From Bifidobacterium ramosum (GTDB lineage Bacteria; Actinomycetota; Actinomycetes; Actinomycetales; Bifidobacteriaceae), in assembly GCF_009299505.1 (NCBI RefSeq), contig NZ_WBSM01000003.1:89828-153827 (forward strand): 64,000 nucleotides of DNA. The letters run 5' to 3'. The position numbers and the translations under genes were made by a program. Of the stretch, positions 44,979-53,327 are shown in pieces; within the stretch, counting starts at the first letter, position 1; each line of letters starts with the position of its first letter. The notes beneath the pieces were generated by a model. The model was not told the origin of the DNA. It searched no databases and was given only the letters and a program-made list of their open reading frames with translations.

Positions 44979-46826
44979 TTACGCGGTCAGTTCCGCCTTG
45001 CTGAGCTGGGATTCGGCGATCTGCCGGTATATCTCGCAGTTGTCGAGCAGTTCGCGGTGCGTGCCCTGGCCGACGACCTTGCCGTCGTCGAGCACGACGA
45101 TCCGGTCGGCGTTCATGATCGTGCCGATGCGCTGCGCGACGATCAGCTTGGTCGATCCCTTGGCGTGTTCCGCGAGCGCGTCGCGCACCTCGCGGTCGGT
45201 CTTGAAGTCGAGCGCGCTGAACGAGTCGTCGAAAATCAGGATCTCCGGGTCGCGGTAGACGGCGCGTGCGATCGACAGGCGCTGTTTCTGACCGCCGGAC
45301 ACGTTCGATCCGCCCTGCGCAATCGCCGCGTCGAACCCGCCGTCCATGCGATTGACGAATTCCGTCGCCTGCGCGACGTCGGCCGCTTCCTGCACACGTT
45401 CGCGACGATCATCGGTCGCTTCTATCGTGCCATCGTTCGCATTGCCGCCATCGTTCGCAACACTGTCAGCGACACCGCCGGCACCATCGCGCACGTCGTC
45501 GCCGTAGCTGATGTTGCTCGCGACCGTGCCCTTGAACAGCACGGATCGCTGCGGCACATAGCCGATCCGGTCTCGCAGCGCGGTCAGGTCCCAGTCGCGC
45601 ACGTCCACGCCGTCGACGAGCACCTGCCCAGCGGACACGTCATAGAAGCGCGGCACCAGGTTGATCAACGAGGTCTTGCCGGAGCCGGTCGCGCCGATGA
45701 ACGCGACGGTCTGGCCACGCTCGGCGGCGAACGAAACGTGTTCGAGGATCGGCTCGCGCGAGTCGGGATACGTGAAGCTCACGTCGCGGAATTCGACGGT
45801 GCCGGTCTGATTGCCGCCGATGCGCGCCACGTCGGCGGCCTGGTCGCCACCGGAGCGCACGAGCGGCTCGGTGTCGAGCACTTCGAGCACACGCTGCGCG
45901 GACACGTCGGCGCGCGGCCACAGCACGAACACCATGCTCATCATCAGGAAGCTCATGATGACCTGCACGGAATAGCTGGAGAAGACGACCATGTTCGAGA
46001 ACACGGTGAGCTTGTCGGTGAGCGCGGCCGCGTCGATCAGGCTGGCGCCGATCCAGTAGACGGCGAGCATGAGCCCGTTCATCACGGTGTTCATGAGCGG
46101 CATCATCACGGCCATCGCACGGTTGGTGAACAGCTGCGTGTCGGTGAGGTCCTTGTTGGCCTTGGTGAACTTGGCTTCTTGATAATCCTCGGCGTTGTAC
46201 GCGCGCACGACGCGTAGGCCGGTCAGGTTTTCGCGGGCGACGAGGTTGATGTTGTCGGTGAGCTGCTGCATCGCCTTGAACTTCGGCATGACGAGCGCCA
46301 TGAGCACGGCGATCGCGACGAGCAGGATCACGACCGCGATGGCGGTGGCGAGCGTCCATTCGAAGCCGTCGCCGGCGATCTTCATGATGGCCCAGACGGC
46401 CATGATCGGCGATTTGACGATGAGCTGCAGGCCCATGGTGATGAACATCTGGATCTGCGTGATGTCGTTGGTCGAACGCGTGATGAGGCTGGCGGTCGAG
46501 AATCGGCTCATTTCGGCCGGGCCGAACGATTCGACCTTGCGGAATTCGAGCGAGCGCAGGCGCTGGCCGAAGCTGGCGGCGACGCGGGCCGCGATGAAGC
46601 CGGTCACGACCGCGCAGGCGACCGAGCCGAGCGAGACGAGCAGCATCTTGCCACCGGCGATCCAGATGTCGCGCATCTCGCTGCCCGGCGTTTCGACGAG
46701 CGTGGTGATGTCGGACATGTAGTCGGGCAGTTCGAGATCGAACCAGATCTGTCCGACGATGGTCACCAGGGCGATGAGCATCTGGCCTATCTCCGCTTTG
46801 GAGAGGTATTTCATGATGCGTAGCAT
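44979..46826 (-). CDS. ABC exporter, fused permease and ATPase (first half of a heterodimer)
   Basis: 615 residues. AAGGGG seven bases before the ATG. Six membrane helices (MLIALVTIVGQIWFDL, ILPPAI-type loops, VACAVVTGFIAARVA and others), then the ATPase: GATGSGKTSLINLVPRFY, VSGGQKQRLSIARAVYRD and Walker B ILIFDDSFSALD, where Asp replaces the catalytic Glu. That is the degenerate-site half expected of a heterodimeric exporter. An insert rich in Asp, Gly and Asn (about residues 440-480) is unusual. The MarR gene lies upstream, and a MarR operator overlaps its promoter region. Confidence 0.93.
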   Translation of the reverse strand: MLRIMKYLSKAEIGQMLIALVTIVGQIWFDLELPDYMSDITTLVETPGSEMRDIWIAGGKMLLVSLGSVACAVVTGFIAARVAASFGQRLRSLEFRKVESFGPAEMSRFSTASLITRSTNDITQIQMFITMGLQLIVKSPIMAVWAIMKIAGDGFEWTLATAIAVVILLVAIAVLMALVMPKFKAMQQLTDNINLVARENLTGLRVVRAYNAEDYQEAKFTKANKDLTDTQLFTNRAMAVMMPLMNTVMNGLMLAVYWIGASLIDAAALTDKLTVFSNMVVFSSYSVQVIMSFLMMSMVFVLWPRADVSAQRVLEVLDTEPLVRSGGDQAADVARIGGNQTGTVEFRDVSFTYPDSREPILEHVSFAAERGQTVAFIGATGSGKTSLINLVPRFYDVSAGQVLVDGVDVRDWDLTALRDRIGYVPQRSVLFKGTVASNISYGDDVRDGAGGVADSVANDGGNANDGTIEATDDRRERVQEAADVAQATEFVNRMDGGFDAAIAQGGSNVSGGQKQRLSIARAVYRDPEILIFDDSFSALDFKTDREVRDALAEHAKGSTKLIVAQRIGTIMNADRIVVLDDGKVVGQGTHRELLDNCEIYRQIAESQLSKAELTA

Positions 46827-46902
46827 TGCGGTTCCCCTTGTGTTGTTGGTTGATGGATGACTGATGTTTTCAAATTATATTCCAGTATTAAATTACTTAC
46901 AG

Positions 46903-46918
46903 TGTAAGATATTACACC
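46903..46918. promoter_or_regulatory. MarR operator upstream of the ABC exporter genes
   Basis: GTGTAAGATATTACAC has 6-base arms around GATA, in an AT-rich stretch 77 bases before the exporter start. CTTACAGTGTAAG overlaps it (46897-46909). The same core, GTGTAAGATATTA, lies in front of the marR gene. Confidence 0.7.
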
Positions 46919-47036
46919 TGATACTGACGATTTCCTGAGAATGCGACCCGCGTGGCGACCGGATCACGTCCCGACGACGGAGGCGCCGCGCTCCGCATGC
47001 GACGCAAGTCGCACATCGTGCGGCAACCAGATCACC

Positions 47037-47160
47037 ATGGCGGCTCCCGCTCACCGAGCGCTGCTCAGCGAGCGATTTTCGCCACAACCCTTCCGAACGA
47101 CGGTCGCGTGGCAGAAAACGCTCGCTCGGGGACTCCCAAGCGAGCGTTTTCTGCCACGCA
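47037..47160. repeat. Two family A inverted repeats between marR and the exporter
   Basis: A decayed unit (47037-47086) and a near-perfect one (47106-47160, CGTGGCAGAAAACGCTCGC with GCGAGCGTTTTCTGCCACG). The gap 46827-47194 also holds the operator and AT-rich promoter. Confidence 0.88.
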
Positions 47161-47194
47161 GGGACGAGCGCCGCCGTTACGGACGCGACGCGCG

Positions 47195-47683
47195 TTACGC
47201 CTTGTCCTTGGCGCCCTCGAACGCCTTGCGCACCTCCTCGGGCGTCGGCCGCGGCTTGCCCGGGCGGCAGATCGACATGTACGTCATGAACTCGCGCGTC
47301 AGATCGACGAACTCGCGCGTGCGCCGCTCCCCCATCTGCGAGAAGATCCAGCAGATCGCGTCGCGCGCCTCCTGCATGTCCAGCTGCCCGCGTTCACGCC
47401 CCTCATCGGTCAGGTTCACCAGCACCACGCGGCGATCGGCAGGGTCGATTTCGCGCGTAATCAGGCCCTTTTTCTCCATCGCGGACAGCAGCGTCGAGAT
47501 GCGGCCGGACGTCGCATTGAGGGCGACGGCCAGCTGCGACGGCGTCATCGTGCCATGATGCGCGAGCTGACGGATCGCGAACATCTCGCCCTGCGCGCCA
47601 CGAGCCAATTCCCGCTGCATGTCCGACCGATGGCACCACGCGGTACGCCACAGCTCGTCGACGGCCTCCTGTTCGAACCCCAT
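47195..47683 (-). CDS. MarR family transcriptional regulator of the exporter
   Basis: 162 residues. The winged helix has LAHHGTMTPSQLAVALNATSGR followed by ISTLLSAMEKKGLITREIDPADRRVVLVNLTDEGRE, the latter being the MarR wing with the conserved Asp-Arg-Arg (split: residues about 60-110). GGGAGCG six bases before the ATG supports the start. Its own promoter region carries the same operator core as the exporter's, so it likely represses both and is released by a ligand of the exporter. Confidence 0.93.
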   Translation of the reverse strand: MGFEQEAVDELWRTAWCHRSDMQRELARGAQGEMFAIRQLAHHGTMTPSQLAVALNATSGRISTLLSAMEKKGLITREIDPADRRVVLVNLTDEGRERGQLDMQEARDAICWIFSQMGERRTREFVDLTREFMTYMSICRPGKPRPTPEEVRKAFEGAKDKA

Positions 47684-47755
47684 TCGCGTCGCTCCCTTCG
47701 CAATACGCCCGGCACATCCCCGTCCATCACGGCGACGTTTCCACTCATCGCATCA

Positions 47756-47783
47756 TAATATCTTACACCAGAAAATATCTTAC
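47756..47783. promoter_or_regulatory. MarR operator in front of marR
   Basis: TAATATCTTACAC (47756-47768), the complement of GTGTAAGATATTA, matches 13 of 16 bases of the site at the exporter. A second half site AATATCTTAC lies at 47774-47783. Both are within 100 bases of the marR start. Confidence 0.65.
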
Positions 47784-47820
47784 CCTATACAATAAAATCC
47801 CACTCACGCCACATCTCTAT

Positions 47821-47867
47821 AACGGACAACCAGCCGATTCACCCCGCCGAATCGGCTGGTTGTCCGT
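47821..47867. repeat. Family B inverted repeat, ACCAG/CTGGT variant on both arms
   Basis: AACGGACAACCAGCCGATT faces AATCGGCTGGTTGTCCGTC, so the ACCAG change is matched in both arms. Confidence 0.92.
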
Positions 47868-47982
47868 CAGGAGAGAAAAACACGCAACAAAAAACGGCGG
47901 CCGCACCCGCGACCACCGTTTCTCCGCCCCGCTCATCGTCGATCAAGCCACCCCATCGGCAGATCGACGTGACCGTCACAAC

Positions 47983-48543
47983 CTACTTCGGCCAGCCCTT
48001 CGGCGTATGCTCCAGCGACCACACGCCGAGCCGATGCGAGAAGCTGCGCTCCCACTTGGCCTCGAGCTCCTCCGGCGTCAGCCGGTTGTCCGCCGAGCGC
48101 AGCCGGTTCATCGCGTTCGTATGCGTATCGTCCAACAGCCACTTGCGGATCAGGAAGTTCCACACCATCACCACGGCCGTCGCGACGAGCTTGCCGATGT
48201 TCGTGCGCAACAGATACTCGGCGTGCTGCGACACGTACGCGTCGTGATTCATGCCGTACGTCGAAATCCAGATGATCGCGTCGTTCATGAACAGGCCCAC
48301 CACCGCGGCGCCCACGAAGATCACGATCTCCATCCACCGCGCCATGTCCGGGCGGTGCTTGAACACGAATTTCATGCTCGCCAGATAGTTGAACACCAGC
48401 GAGATGATGAACGAGATGGTGGCGGCGAGCACGTTGTGCATATGGAACACGCCGACGAGCAGGTTGAGGATGCCCCAGTCGATGACGAAGGCGACCGCAC
48501 CGACGATGCCGAATTTCATAAGCTGCGCAATGAGTTTCTTCAC
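47983..48543 (-). CDS. GtrA family membrane protein
   Basis: 186 residues, four membrane helices. LMKFGIVGAVAFVIDWGILNLL is the GtrA opening, followed by ATISFIISLVFNYLASMKFVF, VFVGAAVVGLFMNDAIIWI-type and TNIGKLVATAVVMVWNFLIRKWL segments. GtrA proteins are thought to help flip prenyl-linked sugars across the membrane or serve as scaffold for wall glycosylation. A charged tail of about 45 residues is extra. The partner could be the glycosyltransferase at 3 kb, but they are far apart. Confidence 0.88.
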   Translation of the reverse strand: MKKLIAQLMKFGIVGAVAFVIDWGILNLLVGVFHMHNVLAATISFIISLVFNYLASMKFVFKHRPDMARWMEIVIFVGAAVVGLFMNDAIIWISTYGMNHDAYVSQHAEYLLRTNIGKLVATAVVMVWNFLIRKWLLDDTHTNAMNRLRSADNRLTPEELEAKWERSFSHRLGVWSLEHTPKGWPK

Positions 48544-48622
48544 TCATGACATTTAACACGCTGCGCTTGACGCGGCGCGATTAGGATGGAGAACGGTACG
48601 TATTCCACACAAGGAGGCCACT

Positions 48623-48970
48623 ATGCCCGTTATCCACACTCATGTTTCCGTCAAGACGACGCCCGAGCAGCGCGAGGCGCTGAAGGCTGCGTACGGCAAG
48701 GCGATCACCGCGGTGCCCGGCAAGTCCGAAGGTTGGCTGATGTGCCCGTTCGAGGACGAGATGCCGATCTACTTCGGCGGCTCCGACGATCAGCCGGCCG
48801 CGTACGTCGAGGTGAACGTGTTCGGCCGTTCGGTGCCGGGTTCGGCGTGGGAGAAGCTGACCGAGTCGATCATGACGGCGCTGCATACGACGCTCGGCAT
48901 TCCGGAGGACCGTACGTACATCCGATACACGGCCACGACGGACTGGGGCTGGAACGGCGGCAACTTCTAG
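48623..48970 (+). CDS. MIF / phenylpyruvate tautomerase-like protein
   Basis: 115 residues. MPVIHTHVSV gives the N-terminal Pro (Pro2) that is the catalytic base after Met removal; VPGKSEGWLMCPFEDEMPIYF and YVEVNVFGR match the MIF core, and the family's C-terminal strand-helix follows (TLGIPEDRTYIRYT). AAGGAGG before the ATG supports the start. The tautomerase substrate in bacteria is unknown. A GTGCCG-CGTA-CGGCAC palindrome at 48981-48996 may terminate the transcript. Confidence 0.88.
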   Translation: MPVIHTHVSVKTTPEQREALKAAYGKAITAVPGKSEGWLMCPFEDEMPIYFGGSDDQPAAYVEVNVFGRSVPGSAWEKLTESIMTALHTTLGIPEDRTYIRYTATTDWGWNGGNF

Positions 48971-49003
48971 CCGTTACGTCGTGCCGCGTACGGCACACCC
49001 CTC

Positions 49004-49157
49004 AACGGACATACAGCCGTTTTCATCGTTGGAATCGGCTGTATGTCCGTTGAGGGGAGAAGCGTTTGGGGTGATGGACTCTCATCGAGTACGTCACCTT
49101 CATTATTAATAACGGACATACAGCCGATTCCATCGATGAAAACGGCTGTATGTCCGT
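49004..49157. repeat. Two family B inverted repeats after the MIF gene
   Basis: Units at 49004-49051 and 49111-49157. Both have one arm with AGCCGTTTT or AAACGGCT instead of the consensus GATT/AATC. Confidence 0.9.
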
Positions 49158-49184
49158 CAAAGGAAACGCACGACCGACGTCAGA

Positions 49185-50702
49185 TCACACGATCTTCGGC
49201 ATCGGCGTCGTGAGCGACGTCGTCAGGTTCACCTGCACCAGACCGGCGCCCGCATGCACTTCGACCTTCTTCAGCGTCACGGTGCGCTCATCCTCCGGCA
49301 GTCGATCGTTGTCGGTCATCGTGGCCGGCGACTTCACCGCGACCAGCGCAAGATCCGCCAGCGACAGGCCGGCCGACTCGCACAGCGCCACCGCCGCGTC
49401 ACGCGACGCCACGAACCCGTCCTTGAGCAGCACGCGCTCGGCCGGCACGCCGTACGCATGCTCGGCGACCCACTTCACGTTCTCGATCACCGACATGCCC
49501 TTGTGGCTGTGCGGCCGCGCCGGCATCGAACCGTTGAGCAGCGCGTCCACGAACCCGTCCAGCTGCGAGGCCAGACCGGCGCCGCCGTCACGGTACAGGT
49601 TGCCGATGATCGGATCGCGGAACTCCAGCTTCGCGGCGGTCTCGCGCAGCGCCGGAATCTGATCGTCCTCGCCCTCCCACAGGTTAACCAGCGGGAACGT
49701 CGGAATGTCAAGGCCCTCGAGGCGGTTCACATGGAACGGGTAACGCCACGCCAGCTCCGGATCGTCACGCCACGTCGAGGCGCGGGTCACGACCACCGCG
49801 GCGGACGGCCACTGCGCGCCGTATTCGCGGCATGCGATGTCGAGCCACTTCTGCGCGCCCGCATCGGTGCCGTAGCCGGCCTCGACGATCACCACGTCGT
49901 GCAGCGCACACGCCATCTCCACGGAGATCAGCGTCGGAATGCCGATCGACACGTTCGCGAACGGGCCGCCGTGCACGTACACCGGCGAGCCGTTCACGGT
50001 CTCGGTGAGCGCCGGCTGCACCGCGCCGGACAGCATGTCGGTGATGCGCCACAGGTCGATGAACTCGCCGAACGTCACGGCCTTGCCGTCCTTGGTGCCC
50101 GCGATCATGCGGGACACACGCTGGCCCAGCTCATCCATCGAACGCGACAGGCACACGATCTGCATCATCTCGGAGGTCGGGGTGAGCACCACGCGCTCCG
50201 CGACGTTGCCCTTGCCGTAGTCCACCGCGATCGAACGCAGCGAACGCGACGGCACCTCGGACACGCGCGGCACGAGCACATCGTCCAGACGTCCCTCGTC
50301 GATCGCCTTCTCGGCGAACGAGACGAGCAGGTTCTGCGCGGCCGCGATGGCGGCCATCTCGCCACACAGACCCCAGTCGATGAGCTCCGGGTGGGTCAGC
50401 GACGCCTTGCCGCCGCCGGACGCACCGCCCTTCGATCCGGCCGCGGTGATGCCCATGCTCGGCTGGCGCAGCACGGCGGTCGCGTCGATGCCGCGCGCAC
50501 GCAACGCGTCGATGAGCGCGATCGTGGTGGTGGTCTTGCCTTCGCCGCGGCTCGCCTTGAGCGGCGTGTCGGCGGTGACGAGCACGACCTTGCCGTGCTT
50601 GCGCGGCGCGTCCGGGTTGGACTTGAGCCAGTCCATGTAGCCAAATGCGTCGATCTTCTTGACCAGACCGTACTGGCTGGTGAAATCCTCGATGGAGGTC
50701 AT
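49185..50702 (-). CDS. fhs: Formate-tetrahydrofolate ligase
   Basis: 505 residues. The P-loop ASRGEGKTTTTIALIDAL (about residues 51-68), MGITAAGSKGGASGGGKASL and later HVNRLEGLDIPTFPLVNLWEG are family signatures. It makes 10-formyl-tetrahydrofolate from formate, ATP and THF in the cytoplasm, feeding purine and one-carbon metabolism; bifidobacteria produce formate from pyruvate. The N-terminus TSIEDFTSQYGLVKKID is complete. Start ATG behind AAAGGATC. Length is slightly below the usual 555 residues, which fits a compact bifidobacterial form. Confidence 0.94.
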   Translation of the reverse strand: MTSIEDFTSQYGLVKKIDAFGYMDWLKSNPDAPRKHGKVVLVTADTPLKASRGEGKTTTTIALIDALRARGIDATAVLRQPSMGITAAGSKGGASGGGKASLTHPELIDWGLCGEMAAIAAAQNLLVSFAEKAIDEGRLDDVLVPRVSEVPSRSLRSIAVDYGKGNVAERVVLTPTSEMMQIVCLSRSMDELGQRVSRMIAGTKDGKAVTFGEFIDLWRITDMLSGAVQPALTETVNGSPVYVHGGPFANVSIGIPTLISVEMACALHDVVIVEAGYGTDAGAQKWLDIACREYGAQWPSAAVVVTRASTWRDDPELAWRYPFHVNRLEGLDIPTFPLVNLWEGEDDQIPALRETAAKLEFRDPIIGNLYRDGGAGLASQLDGFVDALLNGSMPARPHSHKGMSVIENVKWVAEHAYGVPAERVLLKDGFVASRDAAVALCESAGLSLADLALVAVKSPATMTDNDRLPEDERTVTLKKVEVHAGAGLVQVNLTTSLTTPMPKIV

Positions 50703-50764
50703 ATACGGGATCCTTTCTCACCTACTGGGCTCCACCGGGCAGGGGAGCCGACTCGCACAACGAG

Positions 50765-50816
50765 ACTGAGGGGTAGTCAGAAGATTATAGGCTTACCCTT
50801 CTGACTACCCCTCAGT
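50765..50816. repeat. Perfect 19-base-arm hairpin between the dipeptidase and fhs
   Basis: ACTGAGGGGTAGTCAGAAG and CTTCTGACTACCCCTCAGT pair without mismatch around a 14-base loop. The outer part (CTGAGGGG) is shared with family H. It is placed to end the dipeptidase transcript upstream of fhs. Confidence 0.85.
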
Positions 50817-50869
50817 CACCGAACACTGTCATCAAACAACGTCATCAAACGACGTCACCGAACGACACC

Positions 50870-52528
50870 TTAGAAATCGGACAGATGGAAGCCGTTCTTC
50901 ATCTTCATGCTCGTGGTGTAAAGCACGGTGTCGAGCAGCTTGTCCGTCTCGGCCTTGAGCCGCTCCGCAAGCCGCTCGTTGGCCGCGGTGAGCACGTCGC
51001 GCACGGCCGTGTTCGCGCGCACCGCCTCGACGATCTCGTCCGGCTCCATCGGCTGCACGTCGAGGTCGATGTCCGCATCGAACTCGTCCAGACCGTCGAT
51101 CTCGGCGTCGTCCGCATCGGCCGCAGCCTCGGCCACGGCTTCCGCGACCGTCGGCCACACGCCGTCCATCGCGTTGACCTCGGCGTCCGTCCGCGCGACG
51201 AACTGGTGGCCGAGCGCGCCGGTCAGCTGCTGGTAGCGGTCCACGAACGGGCGCGTGTCGGCGTACTGCGCGTCGCACAGCGCGGCGATCACGCGGTTCT
51301 CCCAGTAGAAGTTCTCGGTGGTCACGCGCGTGGTCGTGTCCTCGAAGTACTTCGGCGTCGCGTTGACGTTCGGATAGAACGGCACGAGCGTGTTGAACGG
51401 GTTGGAGCCGTAGGCGAGCCACTGGATCGCGCGGCTGACCTGCGGGCGGTACGGGCGGATCTGCATGACCGACAGCTGGCTCTGGCGGTTGATGCCGATC
51501 GGACGGTACATGTGGCGCGTGCGATCGTCGCCGAGCTTGCCGTACGGATCGTACGGGGTGCCCTGATAGTGATCGGACAGCACGTCCTTGATGTCTTCGA
51601 TCGTGACCTTGCGTTCCGGCTGGCGCGCCCACGGGATGTCGTCGGACTCCGGCTTGTGGTCGGCGTCAGGGCCGTCCCACACCTCGTCGTACGGGTTGAG
51701 GAAGCGCTGCATCGACCATGCGCGCGGCGTGTTGTACACGTGGTCCTGGTCGGAGTGCGAGCCGAACGCATCGCGCGGGTTGAACGGCGAGGTCGCCTCG
51801 ACGGACAGGTCGAGGTGGTTGTCCTCGATGAACTCGGCGAGGTCGGCGGAGCACATGTGGTTCTCCTGCTCGCCGAGCGCGTCGTCGAGGTCGAACTCGT
51901 CAATGCCGAGCTGGTTCGGCATGGTCACGTACGCCTCGTCCGGCACGCGCTTGGCGATCCAGTGATGGCCGCCGACGGTCTCCATCCACCAGATCTCGTT
52001 GACGTCGGAGAACGCGGTGCCGTTCATCTCGTACGTGCCGTATTCCTCGAGCAGGGCGCCGAGCCGCTGCACGCCTTCGCGCGCGGTCTTTACATACGGC
52101 AGCACGAGCGTGACGAAGTCCTCTTCGCCGATGCCGCCGGGGACCTCCGGCTCGTAGTCGGCGTCGCCAGGCTTGCCGTGCGCCGGCTGGAGTTCGACGA
52201 ACGGATCGGCGCCGAGCACGCGCTCGTTGGTGGTGAGCGTTTCGGTGGCGCTCATCGCGACGTTCGCCTCGTTCACGCCGGCTTCGCCCCAGATGCCGTC
52301 CTTGGTGTCAGCGTTCGGCACAGCGGTGTACTGCAGCGGCTCCTCGTCGCTGAGATCGACTTCGACGTGCGAGATGACGCTACGGTAGTGGCGCGGCTGT
52401 TCCTCCGGCTTGACGACGACGAAGCGCTTCGGGTTGAACTCGCCGTTGGAGCTGTCCTCGTTACGGGCGATGATCGTGGATCCGTCGTAGCTTGCGTCCT
52501 TGCCGACCAGAATCGTGGTGCAGGCCAT
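50870..52528 (-). CDS. pepD: C69 family dipeptidase (second paralogue)
   Basis: 552 residues. ACTTILVGKDASYDGSTII (nucleophile Cys3), ARNEDSSNGEFNPKRFVVV, the paired NEANVAMSATETL and PYVKTAREGVQRLGALLE, EIWWMETVGGHHWIAKRVPD and RAWSMQRFLNPYDE match the first copy and the family. An acidic stretch near the C-terminus (ADDAEIDGLDEFDADID) replaces the Gly/Asp stretch of the first copy. GGAAAG precedes the ATG. Convergent with none; it shares the minus strand with fhs and YbhB genes but has its own gap on each side. Confidence 0.93.
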   Translation of the reverse strand: MACTTILVGKDASYDGSTIIARNEDSSNGEFNPKRFVVVKPEEQPRHYRSVISHVEVDLSDEEPLQYTAVPNADTKDGIWGEAGVNEANVAMSATETLTTNERVLGADPFVELQPAHGKPGDADYEPEVPGGIGEEDFVTLVLPYVKTAREGVQRLGALLEEYGTYEMNGTAFSDVNEIWWMETVGGHHWIAKRVPDEAYVTMPNQLGIDEFDLDDALGEQENHMCSADLAEFIEDNHLDLSVEATSPFNPRDAFGSHSDQDHVYNTPRAWSMQRFLNPYDEVWDGPDADHKPESDDIPWARQPERKVTIEDIKDVLSDHYQGTPYDPYGKLGDDRTRHMYRPIGINRQSQLSVMQIRPYRPQVSRAIQWLAYGSNPFNTLVPFYPNVNATPKYFEDTTTRVTTENFYWENRVIAALCDAQYADTRPFVDRYQQLTGALGHQFVARTDAEVNAMDGVWPTVAEAVAEAAADADDAEIDGLDEFDADIDLDVQPMEPDEIVEAVRANTAVRDVLTAANERLAERLKAETDKLLDTVLYTTSMKMKNGFHLSDF

Positions 52529-52560
52529 GTGTGTGCTTCCTTTCTGGAATGATTACGAGA

Positions 52561-53115
52561 TCACGCTTTTCCGGTAACGAAGATACCGCCCTGGTCGGGG
52601 GTTTCGCCGCAGTTTCTCAGTGCGTGAAGCAGCTCGTTCATCCAGAATCCCTGATTGAGACCAGGCAGCGGCTCCTTGGTACCCCACACGTGCAGGTAAT
52701 AATCGTGGTCCTTGTCCGGCGGCTGCGGACCGTTGTAGCGCATCGTCACGGCCGGGTCGTTGTCGCGGCCGACGAATTTGGACGCGGACGAGTTGCGGCC
52801 CTGCACGGCCTCCGGGATCATCGCAGGCAGCTGACGGGAGAAGTCCGGCGGGATCTGCAGCGCGTGCGAGTCGTTGAAGTCGTACATGAGCGCGTCGATC
52901 GGCAGGTTCGCGACCGTCCAGTGGATCCATTCGAATCCGCACACCGGGATCGAGTCGGGATCGGTGAACGTCCAGTGCAGGTAACGCACGTCCGGGGCGA
53001 TCTGGTCGATGTAGAACGGGAAGGAGATGACGGGCACGCCGCCATTGCGGTATTCGGGCGCGGCGGCTTTCGCGAAGTCGTCGGGTACCACCGTGAAATC
53101 AGCGGAAATCTTCAT
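52561..53115 (-). CDS. YbhB/YbcL family Raf kinase inhibitor-like (PEBP) protein
   Basis: 184 residues from MKISADFTVVPDDF. Its bacterial PEBP landmarks are PVISFPFYIDQIAPDVRYLHW, GFEWIHWTVANLP, and YNGPQPPDKDHDYYLHVWG, with the anion pocket residues around the His-Trp. Phosphatidylethanolamine-binding proteins bind anionic ligands; the bacterial role is unknown. The C-terminus GGIFVTGKA is complete. A family A repeat with a conserved leader starts two bases upstream. Confidence 0.9.
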   Translation of the reverse strand: MKISADFTVVPDDFAKAAAPEYRNGGVPVISFPFYIDQIAPDVRYLHWTFTDPDSIPVCGFEWIHWTVANLPIDALMYDFNDSHALQIPPDFSRQLPAMIPEAVQGRNSSASKFVGRDNDPAVTMRYNGPQPPDKDHDYYLHVWGTKEPLPGLNQGFWMNELLHALRNCGETPDQGGIFVTGKA

Positions 53116-53117
53116 GC

Positions 53118-53203
53118 CCTCAGTGTATCGCGGCCGTATGTAACGCAGCGTGGCGGGAAGCGCTCGCTGAGACACGTCTCAGCGAGCGCTTCCCGCCACG
53201 CGG
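53118..53203. repeat. Family A hairpin with a conserved leader, copy 1
   Basis: A segment beginning CCCTCAGTGTATCGCGGCCG and TAACGCAG precedes the hairpin CGTGGCGGGAAGCGCTCGC with GCGAGCGCTTCCCGCCACG. The same leader and hairpin recur at 54299-54388. The GGCGGGAAGC/GCTTCCCGCC variant is kept in both arms. Confidence 0.85.
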
Positions 53204-53214
53204 GTGACCGCCGG

Positions 53215-53311
53215 CTGCAAAAACGTACGCTACGGGTCGATATATGTACGTTTTTGCAGTTACTGCTGCACAACCGTACGCCAAGCGATCCCATATGTAC
53301 GGTTTTGCAGC
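53215..53311. repeat. Two family E inverted repeats
   Basis: Units 53215-53259 (CTGCAAAAACGTACG with TGTACGTTTTTGCAG) and 53265-53311 (GCTGCACAACCGTACG with GTACGGTTTTGCAGC). They lie between the RhuM-Fic and the YbhB genes; a third and a partial fourth copy are at the right end of the window. Confidence 0.85.
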
Positions 53312-53327
53312 CGATATCACAACGACG

